DNA from: Deltaproteobacteria bacterium
GTDB taxonomy: Bacteria; Desulfobacterota; Desulfobacteria; Desulfobacterales; SpSt-501
Direction: 5' to 3'
NCBI GenBank assembly: GCA_016219005.1
Contig: JACRCN010000030.1
Span: 1 to 50,278 of the forward strand
Length of the DNA: 50,278 nt
The notes under the pieces were generated by a model that did not search any database, was not told where the DNA came from, and was given only the letters and a program-made list of their open reading frames with translations. Each line of letters opens with the position of its first letter. The first letter of the stretch is position 1. Below are positions 34,474-44,234 of the stretch, piece by piece. The translations under genes and the position numbers were made by a program.

Positions 34474-35121
34474 TCAAATCTTTCGACCAACGAACAGGTA
34501 GTGGCTGATCCAGTTTGCGGATGCAAGCGGGCGTTCTTCGACGACGGTGAACCCCACACCGGCTATTGCTGCGCGGTAGGAGGCGGGTGACTCGAAGTGC
34601 GGCGGCTCGCCCTTGGTGATCCCGAAAAGCGTCACCGAAAGCGTCTCCTGGGCCATGATCGCCCAGTATTTCCACCGCGGCCGGTCGACCACTTCCTTGA
34701 CGATCAACCTTCCTCCCGGCCGCAAGGCCCGGAAACAGCCGCCTAGAATTTCATCCCAGGCCTGCCGCTTGACGGTGTACAACACGTCGACGATGGAGAC
34801 CGCATCAAACACCGGGGCAGAGAAGGAATTCAATGCCCGGGTGGAGAAATCGACCCCGGAAGGCGCGGGTCGGCGCGCCCTCTCGATCTTGGCCGCATCG
34901 TGGTCGATGCCGGCCAACTTCAGGCCGCTACGGGACGGGTCTCTGGCCAGGAGGTTGATAAGCAGGCCATGGCCGCAGCCGACATCCAGCACCGCCCCCC
35001 TCGTCGGAAACCGGTCGATGAACTGCCCAAACGGACAGGTCAGGGCGCGTGCAACGACATGTGCGCGCGTCGTCAGCGGCTCCCCTTCGTAGGCTTTCCA
35101 GGCCGTCCGCAGGCTATTCAT
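34474..35121 (-). CDS. Class I SAM methyltransferase, second of an overlapping pair
   Basis: A 215-residue protein from an ATG overlapping the upstream stop by 8 nt; a TTG three codons earlier is also open. Motif I is VLDVGCGHGLLINLL, then AGIDHDAAKIE and AVSIVDVLYTV. LRPGGRLIVKEV and a MAQETLSVTLFG segment give a small C-terminal cap. It ends the dpp-amidohydrolase operon. Substrate unknown. Confidence 0.82.
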   Translation of the reverse strand: MNSLRTAWKAYEGEPLTTRAHVVARALTCPFGQFIDRFPTRGAVLDVGCGHGLLINLLARDPSRSGLKLAGIDHDAAKIERARRPAPSGVDFSTRALNSFSAPVFDAVSIVDVLYTVKRQAWDEILGGCFRALRPGGRLIVKEVVDRPRWKYWAIMAQETLSVTLFGITKGEPPHFESPASYRAAIAGVGFTVVEERPLASANWISHYLFVGRKI

Positions 35122-35842
35122 CGTTTTCAAACATCACCCAGTATTGCGCACCGATGGGGAGCCTCGATAGCCTGACCTCAGTGGCCGACACCGCGTTCAG
35201 CCGAAGCCAGCGGGGAGGGAAGATGTTCACGTAGGCATGTTCACGGCAGCGAAATGAGTTCTTCTCAAACAGGGTTTTCGTTGCATTCAACGTCAGCAGG
35301 CGCGCATCTGCGTCAAAAGGGCACATTTTCACGAGCATGCGGGTAAACGGATTAAACGGGTTGTGTTCCCAGATGATCAACCTGGACGAGGGTTTCATCC
35401 GATTTCGCAAGATATTCACCGCGGTCGCCCTCTCTGCAAGGGGAATGTGATGGAACACATGGCAGCTGATCACGAGGTCGAAGCGGACGCCCCATGGCAA
35501 AGCGTTCAAGTCGCTCACGAGACAGACACGATCATCGCCCATAAGGCTTTTGGCCTCGTTGATGGACTGCACCGACGTGTCAAAGCCGAACAGCCTCAGC
35601 CGGCCTTGCTCCACCAGCGGCTTTACCGGGTCAGACTCAAGCAGGCATTTCAACATGCGGCCGTTGCCGCATCCGAAATCCAGATAGCAACACTCTTTAC
35701 CGGAGGTTTCCTCGGAGACCCATCGGATGACGCAGGCAGCCCTCTGGCGGATAAAATCGGCGCTGTGAACGCCGGGCGGCAGGCTCTGGTTGTGAATTTT
35801 TTCGTAGTCGCGCGCGACCTGGTCAAACACGTTCTTAGCCAT
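35114..35842 (-). CDS. Class I SAM methyltransferase, first of an overlapping pair
   Basis: A 242-residue protein whose ATG overlaps the 3' end of the amidohydrolase gene by 8 nt. YLDFGCGNGRMLKCL is motif I, followed by FGFDTSVQSI, LVISCHVFHHIP and IIWEHNPFNPFTR. The NPFNP stretch occurs in methyltransferases of polysaccharide clusters. Why it should be coupled to a hydrolase gene is unclear. Confidence 0.83.
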   Translation of the reverse strand: MAKNVFDQVARDYEKIHNQSLPPGVHSADFIRQRAACVIRWVSEETSGKECCYLDFGCGNGRMLKCLLESDPVKPLVEQGRLRLFGFDTSVQSINEAKSLMGDDRVCLVSDLNALPWGVRFDLVISCHVFHHIPLAERATAVNILRNRMKPSSRLIIWEHNPFNPFTRMLVKMCPFDADARLLTLNATKTLFEKNSFRCREHAYVNIFPPRWLRLNAVSATEVRLSRLPIGAQYWVMFENDE

Positions 35843-37418
35843 GCCGGTACAATACCTCGCCGTTCACGATCGTCATCTCCACGGGCACGGACGGCCACTC
35901 GCTCGGAGGCACGACGAACAAATCCTGCGCGAAAACCGTGAGATCCGCCCATTTGCCCACACGAATGCTTCCCGATTGCTCCTCCCGGCCGGCGACCCAC
36001 GCGGGCGCTGCGGTGAAGCCCGAGATGCCTTCCTCCAAAGTGAGCCTCTGCCCGGGAAACCAGCCCCCCGGCGGCTTGCCCTCAGGGGTCTGGCGGGTCA
36101 CCGCCGCCTGGAGGCCCAAAATGGGCGCCAAAGGTTCCACCGGGGCGTCGGAACCGAACAGAAGCGGAATCCCCGCATTCATGAGAGACCGCCACGCATA
36201 TCCAGTCTGACACCGGGCGGCACCCCAGCGCTTCTCGGCCACACACCAATCCGTGGATACAAATCGGGGCTGCACCGAACCCACCACGCCCAGTTCCCGG
36301 AAAAGGGCCAGATCCTCCGGCCGGTAGAGCTGCACGTGCTCGATGCGGTCCCGCTTTACTCCTGGGTGCGATGTCCGCGCCCTGGAGATGGCCAGCAGGC
36401 AATGGGTCACGGCCTTGTCCCCGATCGCGTGGATGGCAACGTGGAAGCCTCTGCGGTAGGCGAGATCGATCTTCTCCTGCAGCAGAGGCAGATCCAGAAC
36501 CACCAGCCCCGAGTTGCCAAGCTCATCCGTGTACGGCTCGTGGAGAAGGGCTGTACCCGCCCCCAGCGATCCATCCGCATAAAGCTTCACATGCCCGGCC
36601 CACAGGCGTTCGCTGCCATGCGCCGGTCGAACCCCGCAGGCCGCCGCCTCGTCCAAATCGTCCGGCGGCAGGAGGTGATACACCCGCACCTTGAGAGCCC
36701 CGGCTCTGTCCAGCGCCTCGAAGGCTTCCCATTGCTGGAATCTTTCGCAGGTGTGCACCCCGGTGATGCCCAATCGCAGCGCATCCTTCTGCGCCAGCAG
36801 GACGGCCTGCTTCCGGGCCTCCAGGCTGGGAGCCGGCATTACCCTCTCGACGAGGTATCGAAGCTCCCGAAGCATCCCGGTGGGCTCCCCGCTGCGAGGA
36901 TCGCGATCGATCTGCCCGCCCGGAGGGTCCGGCATGTCCCGGGTGATTTTTACCGCGGAAAGCGCCTGAGAGTTGACCCATTGGCTGTGTCCACAGGCCC
37001 GGACCATCATCACAGGGTTCGCCGGCGCGATGTCGTCCAGATCTTGCCGACAGGGCTCCCGCTTCTCGTTCCAATTGTGATGGTTCCACCCCCTTCCCAA
37101 GATCCACTCGCCGGGATGGCTGCATCGCACCGCCTCCCGGATCCTTTCCCGGCATGCCGCCAGGGAGGGCAGATCCCGCAAGTCCACCCGTTGCAGATAA
37201 AGCCCATAACTCAGGAAATGGCAGTGGCCGTCCACCAGCCCAGGGATCACCAAGCGGCCCGGCCGCCTGAATTCCTCCACCTTGCCCCGGAGGGTCGACA
37301 TCACGTCTTCGTTGCTGCCCACCGCCACGATCTTTCCGTTCTCGATCCCCACCGCTTCCGCGCGCGGACGAGCCGGATCGCCCGTGAAAACCGTTGCTGA
37401 AAGAATTGCCAGCGCCAT
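35835..37418 (-). CDS. YtcJ-type metal-dependent amidohydrolase
   Basis: A 527-residue protein starting at an ATG preceded by GGAGGTTGTG. The amidohydrolase fold is clear: IPGLVDGHCHFL (H-X-H metal site), AGHVKLYADGSLGAGTAL with the metal-bridging Lys replaced by the YtcJ-style arrangement, HVAIHAIGDKAV, DRIEHVQLY and LLFGSDAPVEPL with the catalytic Asp. YtcJ/NfdA relatives hydrolyse N-substituted formamides and other amides. In this operon it probably acts on an imported amide-containing compound. Confidence 0.88.
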   Translation of the reverse strand: MALAILSATVFTGDPARPRAEAVGIENGKIVAVGSNEDVMSTLRGKVEEFRRPGRLVIPGLVDGHCHFLSYGLYLQRVDLRDLPSLAACRERIREAVRCSHPGEWILGRGWNHHNWNEKREPCRQDLDDIAPANPVMMVRACGHSQWVNSQALSAVKITRDMPDPPGGQIDRDPRSGEPTGMLRELRYLVERVMPAPSLEARKQAVLLAQKDALRLGITGVHTCERFQQWEAFEALDRAGALKVRVYHLLPPDDLDEAAACGVRPAHGSERLWAGHVKLYADGSLGAGTALLHEPYTDELGNSGLVVLDLPLLQEKIDLAYRRGFHVAIHAIGDKAVTHCLLAISRARTSHPGVKRDRIEHVQLYRPEDLALFRELGVVGSVQPRFVSTDWCVAEKRWGAARCQTGYAWRSLMNAGIPLLFGSDAPVEPLAPILGLQAAVTRQTPEGKPPGGWFPGQRLTLEEGISGFTAAPAWVAGREEQSGSIRVGKWADLTVFAQDLFVVPPSEWPSVPVEMTIVNGEVLYRHG

Positions 37419-37553
37419 CACAACCTCCAATGCATGCGTCCATTGACATCAAGCCGCTTCAACTCGCGCAATGAAAAATGCCATGACCGGGGCACAAGCG
37501 GACTGCGGACAACCGTCCTGAGGCAACCCAGATGCCGCATTCAATGCGACCCG

Positions 37554-38837
37554 TCAGCGCGGATCCGGACCGAGCAGACAGAGTGCTGCCGCCGCAAAAG
37601 TGGTCAACCCGGTGCGCAGCGTCGGCTCGGCATCCGGCGCGAAACGGGGAGTGTGGAGCAGCCCCAGGGCCTCTTCCCCCCGTTCAACCCGCGCCAGACG
37701 CTCGGATGCGGTACACCCGAGCTTGAACATGCACAAGGGCACCGCCGCTCCGTCCGGGCTGAAGTCCGCGAAATCCTCACTGCCGGTCGACGGGTCCAAC
37801 CCCACGACCCGCTCCGCTCCCAGAAGATCGTTGAAGAGATCCTTCAGAACCCCCGTCACGTGCGCGTCGTTGACCACGGGGCGGAAAGGCGGCTCCGCCT
37901 GGTGGAAGATCGGCATCTCCGATTCGCTCAAGCCCGCCGCCAGGGCGAGTCCCCTGGCGTGCCGCCGGAGTGCGGCTTCGGCGGCCGCAACGACATCCTC
38001 CTTGTAGCCCCGCACGGTCAGCTTCAACTCCACGGTTTCCGGGATCACGTTGCGCTTGCTGCCCCCGTGGATGGATCCAATGGTTACCAGAACCATTTCG
38101 GCGGGATTGGTCTGCCGGCTGACAACGGTCTGGGCGGCCAGCACGAACTGGGCGGCCAGCACAATGGGGTCGATGGCCTTGTGCGGCACCGCGCCGTGTC
38201 CGCCCCGGCCGCGGATGGTCACGTCCAGGGAGCGGCAGCCGGATGATTGCACGCCCTGCCCCAACCCCACGGAGCCCGTGGGAAGCTCGGGCCGGACATG
38301 CAGCGCCACCCCCCAATCGGGACGGCCGAAACGCTCGTACAGGCCGTCGGCAATCATGAACTTGGCCCCGCCTACGGTCTCCTCGGCCGGCTGGCAGACC
38401 ACGATCAGCTCGCCCGCCCATTCCGTCCGAAGCTCGGCCAGGATGGCGGCCGTGCCGAGCACGACCGACGTGTGAAGGTCGTGGCCGCAGGCGTGCATCA
38501 CCGGAACCAGCTCGCCGGCAGGGCCCAGGCCGCTGACGGTGGATGTGTATTCCAGACCGGTCTCCTCGCGGACCGGCAACGCATCCATGTCTCCGCGGAT
38601 GAGCAGCCTTCGGCCGCACCCGTTGCGAAGCAGCCCGGCGACACCGTGCCCTCCCAAGCCGGTTGCCACCTGCAATCCGGCCCGGCGAAGCTCCCGAGCC
38701 GCCCCGGAGGCGGTGTTCGCCTCCTGGCCGGAAAGCTCCGGATGGGAGTGGAGATGCCGATAGAGGTCCATCACGGCCGGCAGGTTTTTTTCCACCGCCC
38801 GGCTCAACCGCCCTTTCAAATGGTCATTGAGTGTCAT
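37554..38837 (-). CDS. M20-family amidohydrolase (N-acyl-L-amino-acid / hippurate type)
   Basis: A 427-residue member of the HipO/AmhX branch of M20 peptidases. LYRHLHSHPELSGQE opens the domain, LIRGDMDALPV and MHACGHDLHTSV give metal ligands, CQPAEETVGGA the catalytic Glu, and GRGGHGAVPHKAIDP the dimerisation-lid His. The late STGSEDFADFS segment is the last family signature. These enzymes cleave N-acyl, hippuryl or peptide-like amides. It lies between dppC and the YtcJ-type gene, arguing that the transporter brings in N-acylated amino acids or small peptides. Confidence 0.92.
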   Translation of the reverse strand: MTLNDHLKGRLSRAVEKNLPAVMDLYRHLHSHPELSGQEANTASGAARELRRAGLQVATGLGGHGVAGLLRNGCGRRLLIRGDMDALPVREETGLEYTSTVSGLGPAGELVPVMHACGHDLHTSVVLGTAAILAELRTEWAGELIVVCQPAEETVGGAKFMIADGLYERFGRPDWGVALHVRPELPTGSVGLGQGVQSSGCRSLDVTIRGRGGHGAVPHKAIDPIVLAAQFVLAAQTVVSRQTNPAEMVLVTIGSIHGGSKRNVIPETVELKLTVRGYKEDVVAAAEAALRRHARGLALAAGLSESEMPIFHQAEPPFRPVVNDAHVTGVLKDLFNDLLGAERVVGLDPSTGSEDFADFSPDGAAVPLCMFKLGCTASERLARVERGEEALGLLHTPRFAPDAEPTLRTGLTTFAAAALCLLGPDPR

Positions 38838-38942
38838 TGATTTCCCGCCGCATCGTTATAAAATAGCCGAACCCGAAATCCCGGAAACGCGCCGGAAGCA
38901 GGACGCTCTGGGGGTTGTGGTGGGCACCCGCCAGGGCCTGCG

Positions 38943-39785
38943 CTACCGCCGCTGCCGGCTGGTATGGGGGTCTAAAAGATCTCTCAGGCCGTCGCCAAAC
39001 AAGTTCAGGCTCAGCACGGTGATAAAGATCGCCAACCCGGGGAAAACGGAAATCCATGGCGCGGTGAATAGCTTCTCGCGGGCGGACGAGAGCATGCCGC
39101 CCCAACTCGGCGCCGGGGGCTGCACTCCCAGCCCGAGAAAGGACAACGCCGCCTCGACGAGGATGGCCCCGGCAACGCCCAGGGTGGCGACGACGAGAAT
39201 CGGCCCCACGATATTGGGCAGGATCTGGGTGAACATGATACGCCATCGGCCGTAGCCCAATGCCCGGGCAGCCGCGACGTAATCCAGCGACTTGGCCGAA
39301 AGGGCCTGGGAGCGCGTGATCCGGCAGGAGTAGGCCCAGTTGGTAAAGCCAAGGGCGACGAACACATTGATCAGCCCGGGACCGAGAAGGGCCATGACCG
39401 CCAAAGCGAAAACGATGGACGGGATGGCAAGCATGATGTTGGTGAGCCCCATGACCACGTCGTCCCACCATCGCCCGAAGAATCCGGCGGTGAGCCCCAA
39501 GGCGATGCCGATGAGGCTGTTGAGACCCTGGCTGATCAGACCGACCGACAGGGAGATTCGCGACCCGTATATAATCCGCGACAGGATGTCCCTTCCTTGA
39601 GAATCCGTCCCGCAATAGAACTTAGCACTGGGGGGTTCATCCGCATAGAGCAGGTTGGCTTCGTCTGTGGGATGGTACGGGGCGAGCCAGGGGGCCAAGA
39701 CCGCCGTAAGCAAAATCAACAGGGTGAAGGCCCCCCCCACGAGGAGATTGGTTCGTTGCAGGAGCTTGCGCAGTCCCGGCCTCAT
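38943..39785 (-). CDS. dppC: Dipeptide/oligopeptide ABC transporter permease DppC
   Basis: A 280-residue permease. Its ATG overlaps the dppB stop in ATGA. Six TM helices are visible, with the OppC N-terminal segment (APWLAPYHPTDEANLL, GTDSQGRDILSRII). The EAA-type cytoplasmic loop reads AAARALGYGRWRIMFTQILPN. It pairs with DppB and uses DppD/DppF ATPases encoded divergently at 44427-46384. Confidence 0.93.
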   Translation of the reverse strand: MRPGLRKLLQRTNLLVGGAFTLLILLTAVLAPWLAPYHPTDEANLLYADEPPSAKFYCGTDSQGRDILSRIIYGSRISLSVGLISQGLNSLIGIALGLTAGFFGRWWDDVVMGLTNIMLAIPSIVFALAVMALLGPGLINVFVALGFTNWAYSCRITRSQALSAKSLDYVAAARALGYGRWRIMFTQILPNIVGPILVVATLGVAGAILVEAALSFLGLGVQPPAPSWGGMLSSAREKLFTAPWISVFPGLAIFITVLSLNLFGDGLRDLLDPHTSRQRR

Positions 39786-40717
39786 CGGTAATCGATCCTC
39801 GGATCGATGACCGCGTAAAGCAGATCCACGGCCAGGTTGACCAGCAGAAAGACCAGGATTAAAAAAAAGATGCATCCCTGGGTCACCGGGATGTCGCGTT
39901 GGAAGATGGAGTCCACCAGAAGCGAGCCCACACCGGGCCAGCTGAAGAGCTTCTCCACGATGACCGTATGGCCCATGAGTCCGCCGAACTGGAGACCGGC
40001 CGCGGTCAGTACCAGGATCAAGGCATTTCGCAGAACGTGCTTGCGGTTCACGGTAATCGCCGGCAGTCCCTTGGCCCTGGCCGTGCGGACGTAGTCGGTG
40101 GTGAGGATCTCCACCACGGCGGCCCGGGTGGTGCGGGCCAGCAATGCCATGTACCCGACCCCCAAGGTGAAACCGGGCAGGATGATGTTGCTCAGGGCGC
40201 CGTCGCCGTACCCCTGCGGAGGCAGCACGGGCAGTTTCACCGAGAAAAAAAACATCAGCAGCAGACCCAGCCAGAACTGGGGCAGGCTCACCCCGGATAC
40301 CGCACCGACCATGGACACGGAGTCTTGCCACGACCCCTGGCGTAACGCCGAGTAAAACCCCAAGGGCACCCCCAGGCAGACGGCCACCCCCATGGCCACC
40401 ACGGCCAGCTTGAGAGTCGGCCAGATGCGCGAGGCGAGAAGCCCGGATACCGATTCGCGCCGCAGGAAAGACTTACCGAGATCGCCCACCAGCAGTTTGC
40501 CCATGTAGTCCAGGTAGCGGACGTATAACGGTTGGTCCAGCCCCCATTCCTTCTTCATCAGCTCGATGTAAGTGGAATCGACATGGGTTTCCTGCGGTCC
40601 GCCGGCCATGAGGGCGGCATTGCCCGGCAGAACGTTCAGGAGCAGGAACAAAATCAGCGTGACGCCGACGATGGTCGGGATGAACTGGAGCAGTCGGCGC
40701 AAAGCATAGGCGGCCAT
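39782..40717 (-). CDS. dppB: Dipeptide/oligopeptide ABC transporter permease DppB
   Basis: A 311-residue permease with the family's opening (RRLLQFIPTIVGVTLILF) and LGLDQP-like WGLDQPLYVRYLDY. GDLGKSF and the coupling loop RTARAKGLP follow. It forms the transmembrane channel with DppC. It lies about 96 nt after the frameshifted dppA. Confidence 0.94.
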   Translation of the reverse strand: MAAYALRRLLQFIPTIVGVTLILFLLLNVLPGNAALMAGGPQETHVDSTYIELMKKEWGLDQPLYVRYLDYMGKLLVGDLGKSFLRRESVSGLLASRIWPTLKLAVVAMGVAVCLGVPLGFYSALRQGSWQDSVSMVGAVSGVSLPQFWLGLLLMFFFSVKLPVLPPQGYGDGALSNIILPGFTLGVGYMALLARTTRAAVVEILTTDYVRTARAKGLPAITVNRKHVLRNALILVLTAAGLQFGGLMGHTVIVEKLFSWPGVGSLLVDSIFQRDIPVTQGCIFFLILVFLLVNLAVDLLYAVIDPRIDYR

Positions 40718-40813
40718 CGCGAATTACCCGAAAGAAAAGCGCCCCGCCCAGGGGTCCACCACAAGAACCTCTGGGCAGGGCTATGTCTATAGTCAGGCGG
40801 GCGGCCCTCGCAG

Positions 40814-42425
40814 CTATTTCTGTTTGGCCCGCGGCGAACTATCGTCGACCCACACTTCGGCCATATCCTGGAACATCAATTCGATGGCCACGGGCTTCAG
40901 GCCCTTGACCCATGGGTGGCGGGCCAGAACCGCCTTGTTGTAGTTGAAGAACCAGGCGGGCGGGTCCTCGAACAGCAGATTATTGGCCTGCTTCATGAAC
41001 TCGATCTGCTTGGCCGGCTCGCGCTCGGCGGCAGCCTGACCGAGCAGTTTGTCGAACTCCGGCTTCTTGTAGTTGCCGTAGTTGCCGCCGGCCCGGCTGG
41101 TCTCCGAGTGAAAGCGTTTCAGCACTCCCAGGATATCCGGCCCCGAGCCCATGGACCAGATGAAGGATTGGAATTCCCCTTGTTTGTTGCGCTCCACCAT
41201 GGCGGCCCCTTCCATCTGCTGGATCTTGAGGGTGACGCCGATCTCCTTGAGATAGGGCAGCATGGCCTCGTACACCCCCACACCCCAACTCTCGTTGCCG
41301 GTGCCGATGGCCTGATCGATGGCGAACCCGTTGGGGTAGCCGGCCTTGGCCATGAGCTCCTTGGCCTTCTTGGGGTCATAGGGGTAGGGCATGACGTTCT
41401 TGTCGAAGGCCGGGGAACTGGTCGGCAAATAACCCGAGGCCAGGAACGCCTTGTCCTTGAGGAGTTTCTTGATGATCAGTTGCCGGTCGACGGCGTAGTT
41501 GATGGCCTGCCGGACCTCCTTCTTCTTGAAGGGCTCGTAGTCCATGTTGAACATGACGACCCGGGTGAACATCTCAGCCACCTCGATCAGGTTCTTCGAG
41601 ATGACCGGGTCGTTCTTGTAGGCCTCGTACTGGGCCGATCCGACGATGGTGGCGTCCAGGTCCTTGGCCCGGAAGGCCATGTCCCTGGTCGAGGCCTCGT
41701 TTGAAATCATGTACACGACCTTGTCGAGCAGGGGACGTCCTTCCATGAAGAAGTCGGGGAACTTTTCCAGGATCACTTCGCTGCCCTTTGACCCAGCGCA
41801 CGAACTTGAAGGGACCGCAGCCCACCGGAGCCGTGGTGTGGAAGGCGTCTTCCTTGCCTTCCACGGCCTCCCTGGGCACGACGGCCATACCGGGGTCGCG
41901 CAGGCTGAAACTGGGGTCCGCCGGATCGGCCAAGGTCACCTGGAGCGTGAAATCGTCGATCTTCTTGAGCCCGCTGATTGTCTGGGCCTTCCCATCAATC
42001 ACATCACCGGCGCCCTTGATGATCCGGACGAAGCGCATCGAGGGGCTCTTCGTCTTGGGATCGGCGATACGGTTGTATGAGTAAATGATATCGTCGGCCT
42101 TCATCTGGCGGCCGTTGTGGAACTTGACGTTCTTCCGCAGGTGATAGGTGTAGGTCAGCCCGTCGGGGGACACCTCCACCCGGGTGGCCAGGTCCAGGAC
42201 CGGCATGCCCTTGTCCGGATCCCAGCGGTAGAGGGATCGGTAGATGTTCATGAGGACCAAGAACTCCTGGATGCGAGTGCATTTGTGGGGATCCAGACCG
42301 TACAGATCCCCGTCGTAGGGGGCAACGAAGTTCAGCGTCCCGCCCGGCCTTGGGGTCTGGGTCTGGCCCACAGCCGGGACCACGAGCAATGCGACGGCGA
42401 CAAATGCGATCAATAGCCTTTTCAT
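40814..42425 (-). pseudogene. dppA: Dipeptide-binding protein DppA (SBP_bac_5), interrupted by a frameshift
   Basis: Two overlapping frames together make one solute-binding protein of about 536 residues. The N-terminal part starts at 42425 with signal peptide MKRLLIAFVAVALLVVPAVG, then DPHKCTRIQEF and YTYHLRKNVKFHNGR, and is good up to FVRWVKG near 41795. The second part starts at SEVILEKFPDFF in another frame and runs to the stop at 40814, with VKAKDLDA-type and FNYNKAVLARH segments. The switch coincides with AAAGGGCAGC on the minus strand; dropping one C restores a continuous SBP_bac_5 protein. This is either a sequencing error or a recent mutation. The protein would deliver peptides to DppBC. 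The rest of the gene has no other damage. Confidence 0.85.
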
Positions 42426-42545
42426 GATCCTCATCTCCCTATGGTTACGAGTGGTGTTGGGGGTGCCGGGGAAACGAACGAGCACCGATTACTTCACACC
42501 ATCTCGAACGGAAGTCAATAGAAAAAGCGGCCGAAAAGATAGCTG

Positions 42546-42575
42546 TTGACAAAAAAACGCCCTTCTAGCTAAAAA
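42546..42575 (+). promoter_or_regulatory. Sigma-70-type promoter of the N-acyl-D-amino-acid deacylase gene
   Basis: TTGACA (42546-42551), 18-nt spacer, TAAAAA (42570-42575). Predicted start near 42582 and a leader of about 45 nt that contains the GCAGGAGAG ribosome site. The -35 is perfect, the -10 is 4 of 6. Confidence 0.55.
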
Positions 42576-42626
42576 GACCAGATTTGTTGAAAGTGAGCGT
42601 CAGGCGCGTCTCTGCAGGAGAGAAGT

Positions 42627-44231
42627 ATGTACGATCTGCTCATCCGCCAAGCGGTCATCATCGATGGCACCCCGGCCGCGGGATTCCCGGCAGACGTGGC
42701 CGTTGCCAAGGGCCGCTTCGTCGCCGTGGCCCGCCACCTGGACGGTGAGGCCGCCCGAGTCGTCGACGCCAGCGGCCTGGTTCTGGCCCCGGGTTTTATC
42801 GACATCCACTGTCATTCGGACCGCTATCACATCGAGCAGCCCGACGGCGAGATCAAACTCCGCCAGGGTGTGACCTTGGAAGTGGTGGGCAACTGCGGGG
42901 CGTCCTTGGCTCCCCTGGCCGCGGCGCGGGCCCGGGAAGCCGTGGACCACGCGGCGGGCGGGCCGGGACGATTCCAGGGACCCATCGACTGGCAGAGCTA
43001 TGGCCAGTATGCGGCCAAAGTCGAAGCGGGAAAGCCGGTCGTTAACGTCACGGGGCTGGTGGGGCACGGCACGCTTCGAATCGCCGCCATGGGTTTTGCT
43101 GCGCAGCCGGCCGGCACCGACGCGCTGGGCCGCATGATGGGACTGCTGGACGAGGCCATGGCCGAAGGTGCGGCCGGCATGTCGAGCGGGCTGTATTATG
43201 CCCCGGGCCTTTTCGCCACGACCGATGAGGTGGTGGCCTTGGCGCGCGTGGTGGCCCGCCGGGGAGGCTACTATGCCACCCACCTGCGCAACGAGGCCGA
43301 AGGGCTTCTGGACTCTCTGGATGAGGCCATCCACATCGGCCGAACCGCGGGCGTTCCCGTGCACATCTCGCACCTCAAGGCGGCCGGATGGCGCAACTGG
43401 CACCTGGCCGATGCGGCGGTGGCCCGCATCGAGACCGCACGCGCCGAGGGGCTGGACGTCACGGTCGATGTGTATCCGTATCACTTCTCCAGCACCTCGC
43501 TGCTGGCCATCATCCCGCCCTGGGCCCTGGACGGAGGGGTCCCGGACCTCTTGTCCCGCCTCGCCGACCCCGCCACACGGGAAAGGATCATGGGCCAGAT
43601 CAAGGACGGCCTGCCGGGCTGGGAGAATATCTACCACAATGCCGGCTGGGAAAAGATCATCATCTCCGCCGCGAGCACCGCCGATGGCCGCGCATGGGAA
43701 GGGCGATCGGTTGCCGACATTGCCCGCGCGCTTGGCCAGGATCCCTGCCTATGCGCCCTGGACATCATCGCCAGCGAACGGGGGGCGGTGAGCATTATCG
43801 CCGGGTCCATGAGCGAGGAGAACGTGGCGCGCTTCCTCGAACTGCCCTTTGCCATGATCGGCTCGGACGGTTCTCCCAACGCGGGCAAGCCTCACCCGCG
43901 GGTATACGGCACGTTTCCGCGGGTCGTCCGCCGCTTCGTGCGCGAACTCAAGACCCTGAGCCTGGCCGAGGCCGTGCACAAGATGACGGGGATGACGGCC
44001 CGCCGGCTGGGATTGAGCGCGTTCGGTCGGATTGCCGTGGGCAGCCGGGCGGATGCGGTGCTTTTCGACCCGGAGCGTTTCGCCGACACCGCAACCTTTG
44101 ACGATCCCTGCCGCTATCCCGTGGGGTTGAATGCGGTGCTGGTAAACGGCCGGCTGGTCCTGGACGCAGGCGGGGCAACGGGCGAGCGGCCCGGCGTTTT
44201 CGTCCGGACTCACGCGGATGGTCGGGTTTAG
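42627..44231 (+). CDS. N-acyl-D-amino-acid deacylase (D-aminoacylase family)
   Basis: A 534-residue amidohydrolase with AGGAGAGAAGT before the ATG. LAPGFIDIHCHSD is the H-X-H metal site and LEVVGNCGASLAPL the D-aminoacylase Cys/Asn region. GMSSGLYYAPGLFATTDEV, HISHLKAAGW and VYPYHFSSTSL follow. FAMIGSDGSPNAGKPHPRVYGTFPRVV is characteristic of the late active-site loop, here quoted as IGSDGSPN and HPRVYGTFPR. The enzyme frees D-amino acids from N-acyl derivatives. It heads the plus-strand arm with dppD and dppF, across from the dppABC/M20 arm. Confidence 0.93.
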   Translation: MYDLLIRQAVIIDGTPAAGFPADVAVAKGRFVAVARHLDGEAARVVDASGLVLAPGFIDIHCHSDRYHIEQPDGEIKLRQGVTLEVVGNCGASLAPLAAARAREAVDHAAGGPGRFQGPIDWQSYGQYAAKVEAGKPVVNVTGLVGHGTLRIAAMGFAAQPAGTDALGRMMGLLDEAMAEGAAGMSSGLYYAPGLFATTDEVVALARVVARRGGYYATHLRNEAEGLLDSLDEAIHIGRTAGVPVHISHLKAAGWRNWHLADAAVARIETARAEGLDVTVDVYPYHFSSTSLLAIIPPWALDGGVPDLLSRLADPATRERIMGQIKDGLPGWENIYHNAGWEKIIISAASTADGRAWEGRSVADIARALGQDPCLCALDIIASERGAVSIIAGSMSEENVARFLELPFAMIGSDGSPNAGKPHPRVYGTFPRVVRRFVRELKTLSLAEAVHKMTGMTARRLGLSAFGRIAVGSRADAVLFDPERFADTATFDDPCRYPVGLNAVLVNGRLVLDAGGATGERPGVFVRTHADGRV

Positions 44232-44234
44232 CCG

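Noticed and set aside
35841-37400. Plus-strand frame of 519 codons
   Set aside because: Long only because of high GC; antisense to the YtcJ-type amidohydrolase and His/Arg/Pro-rich.
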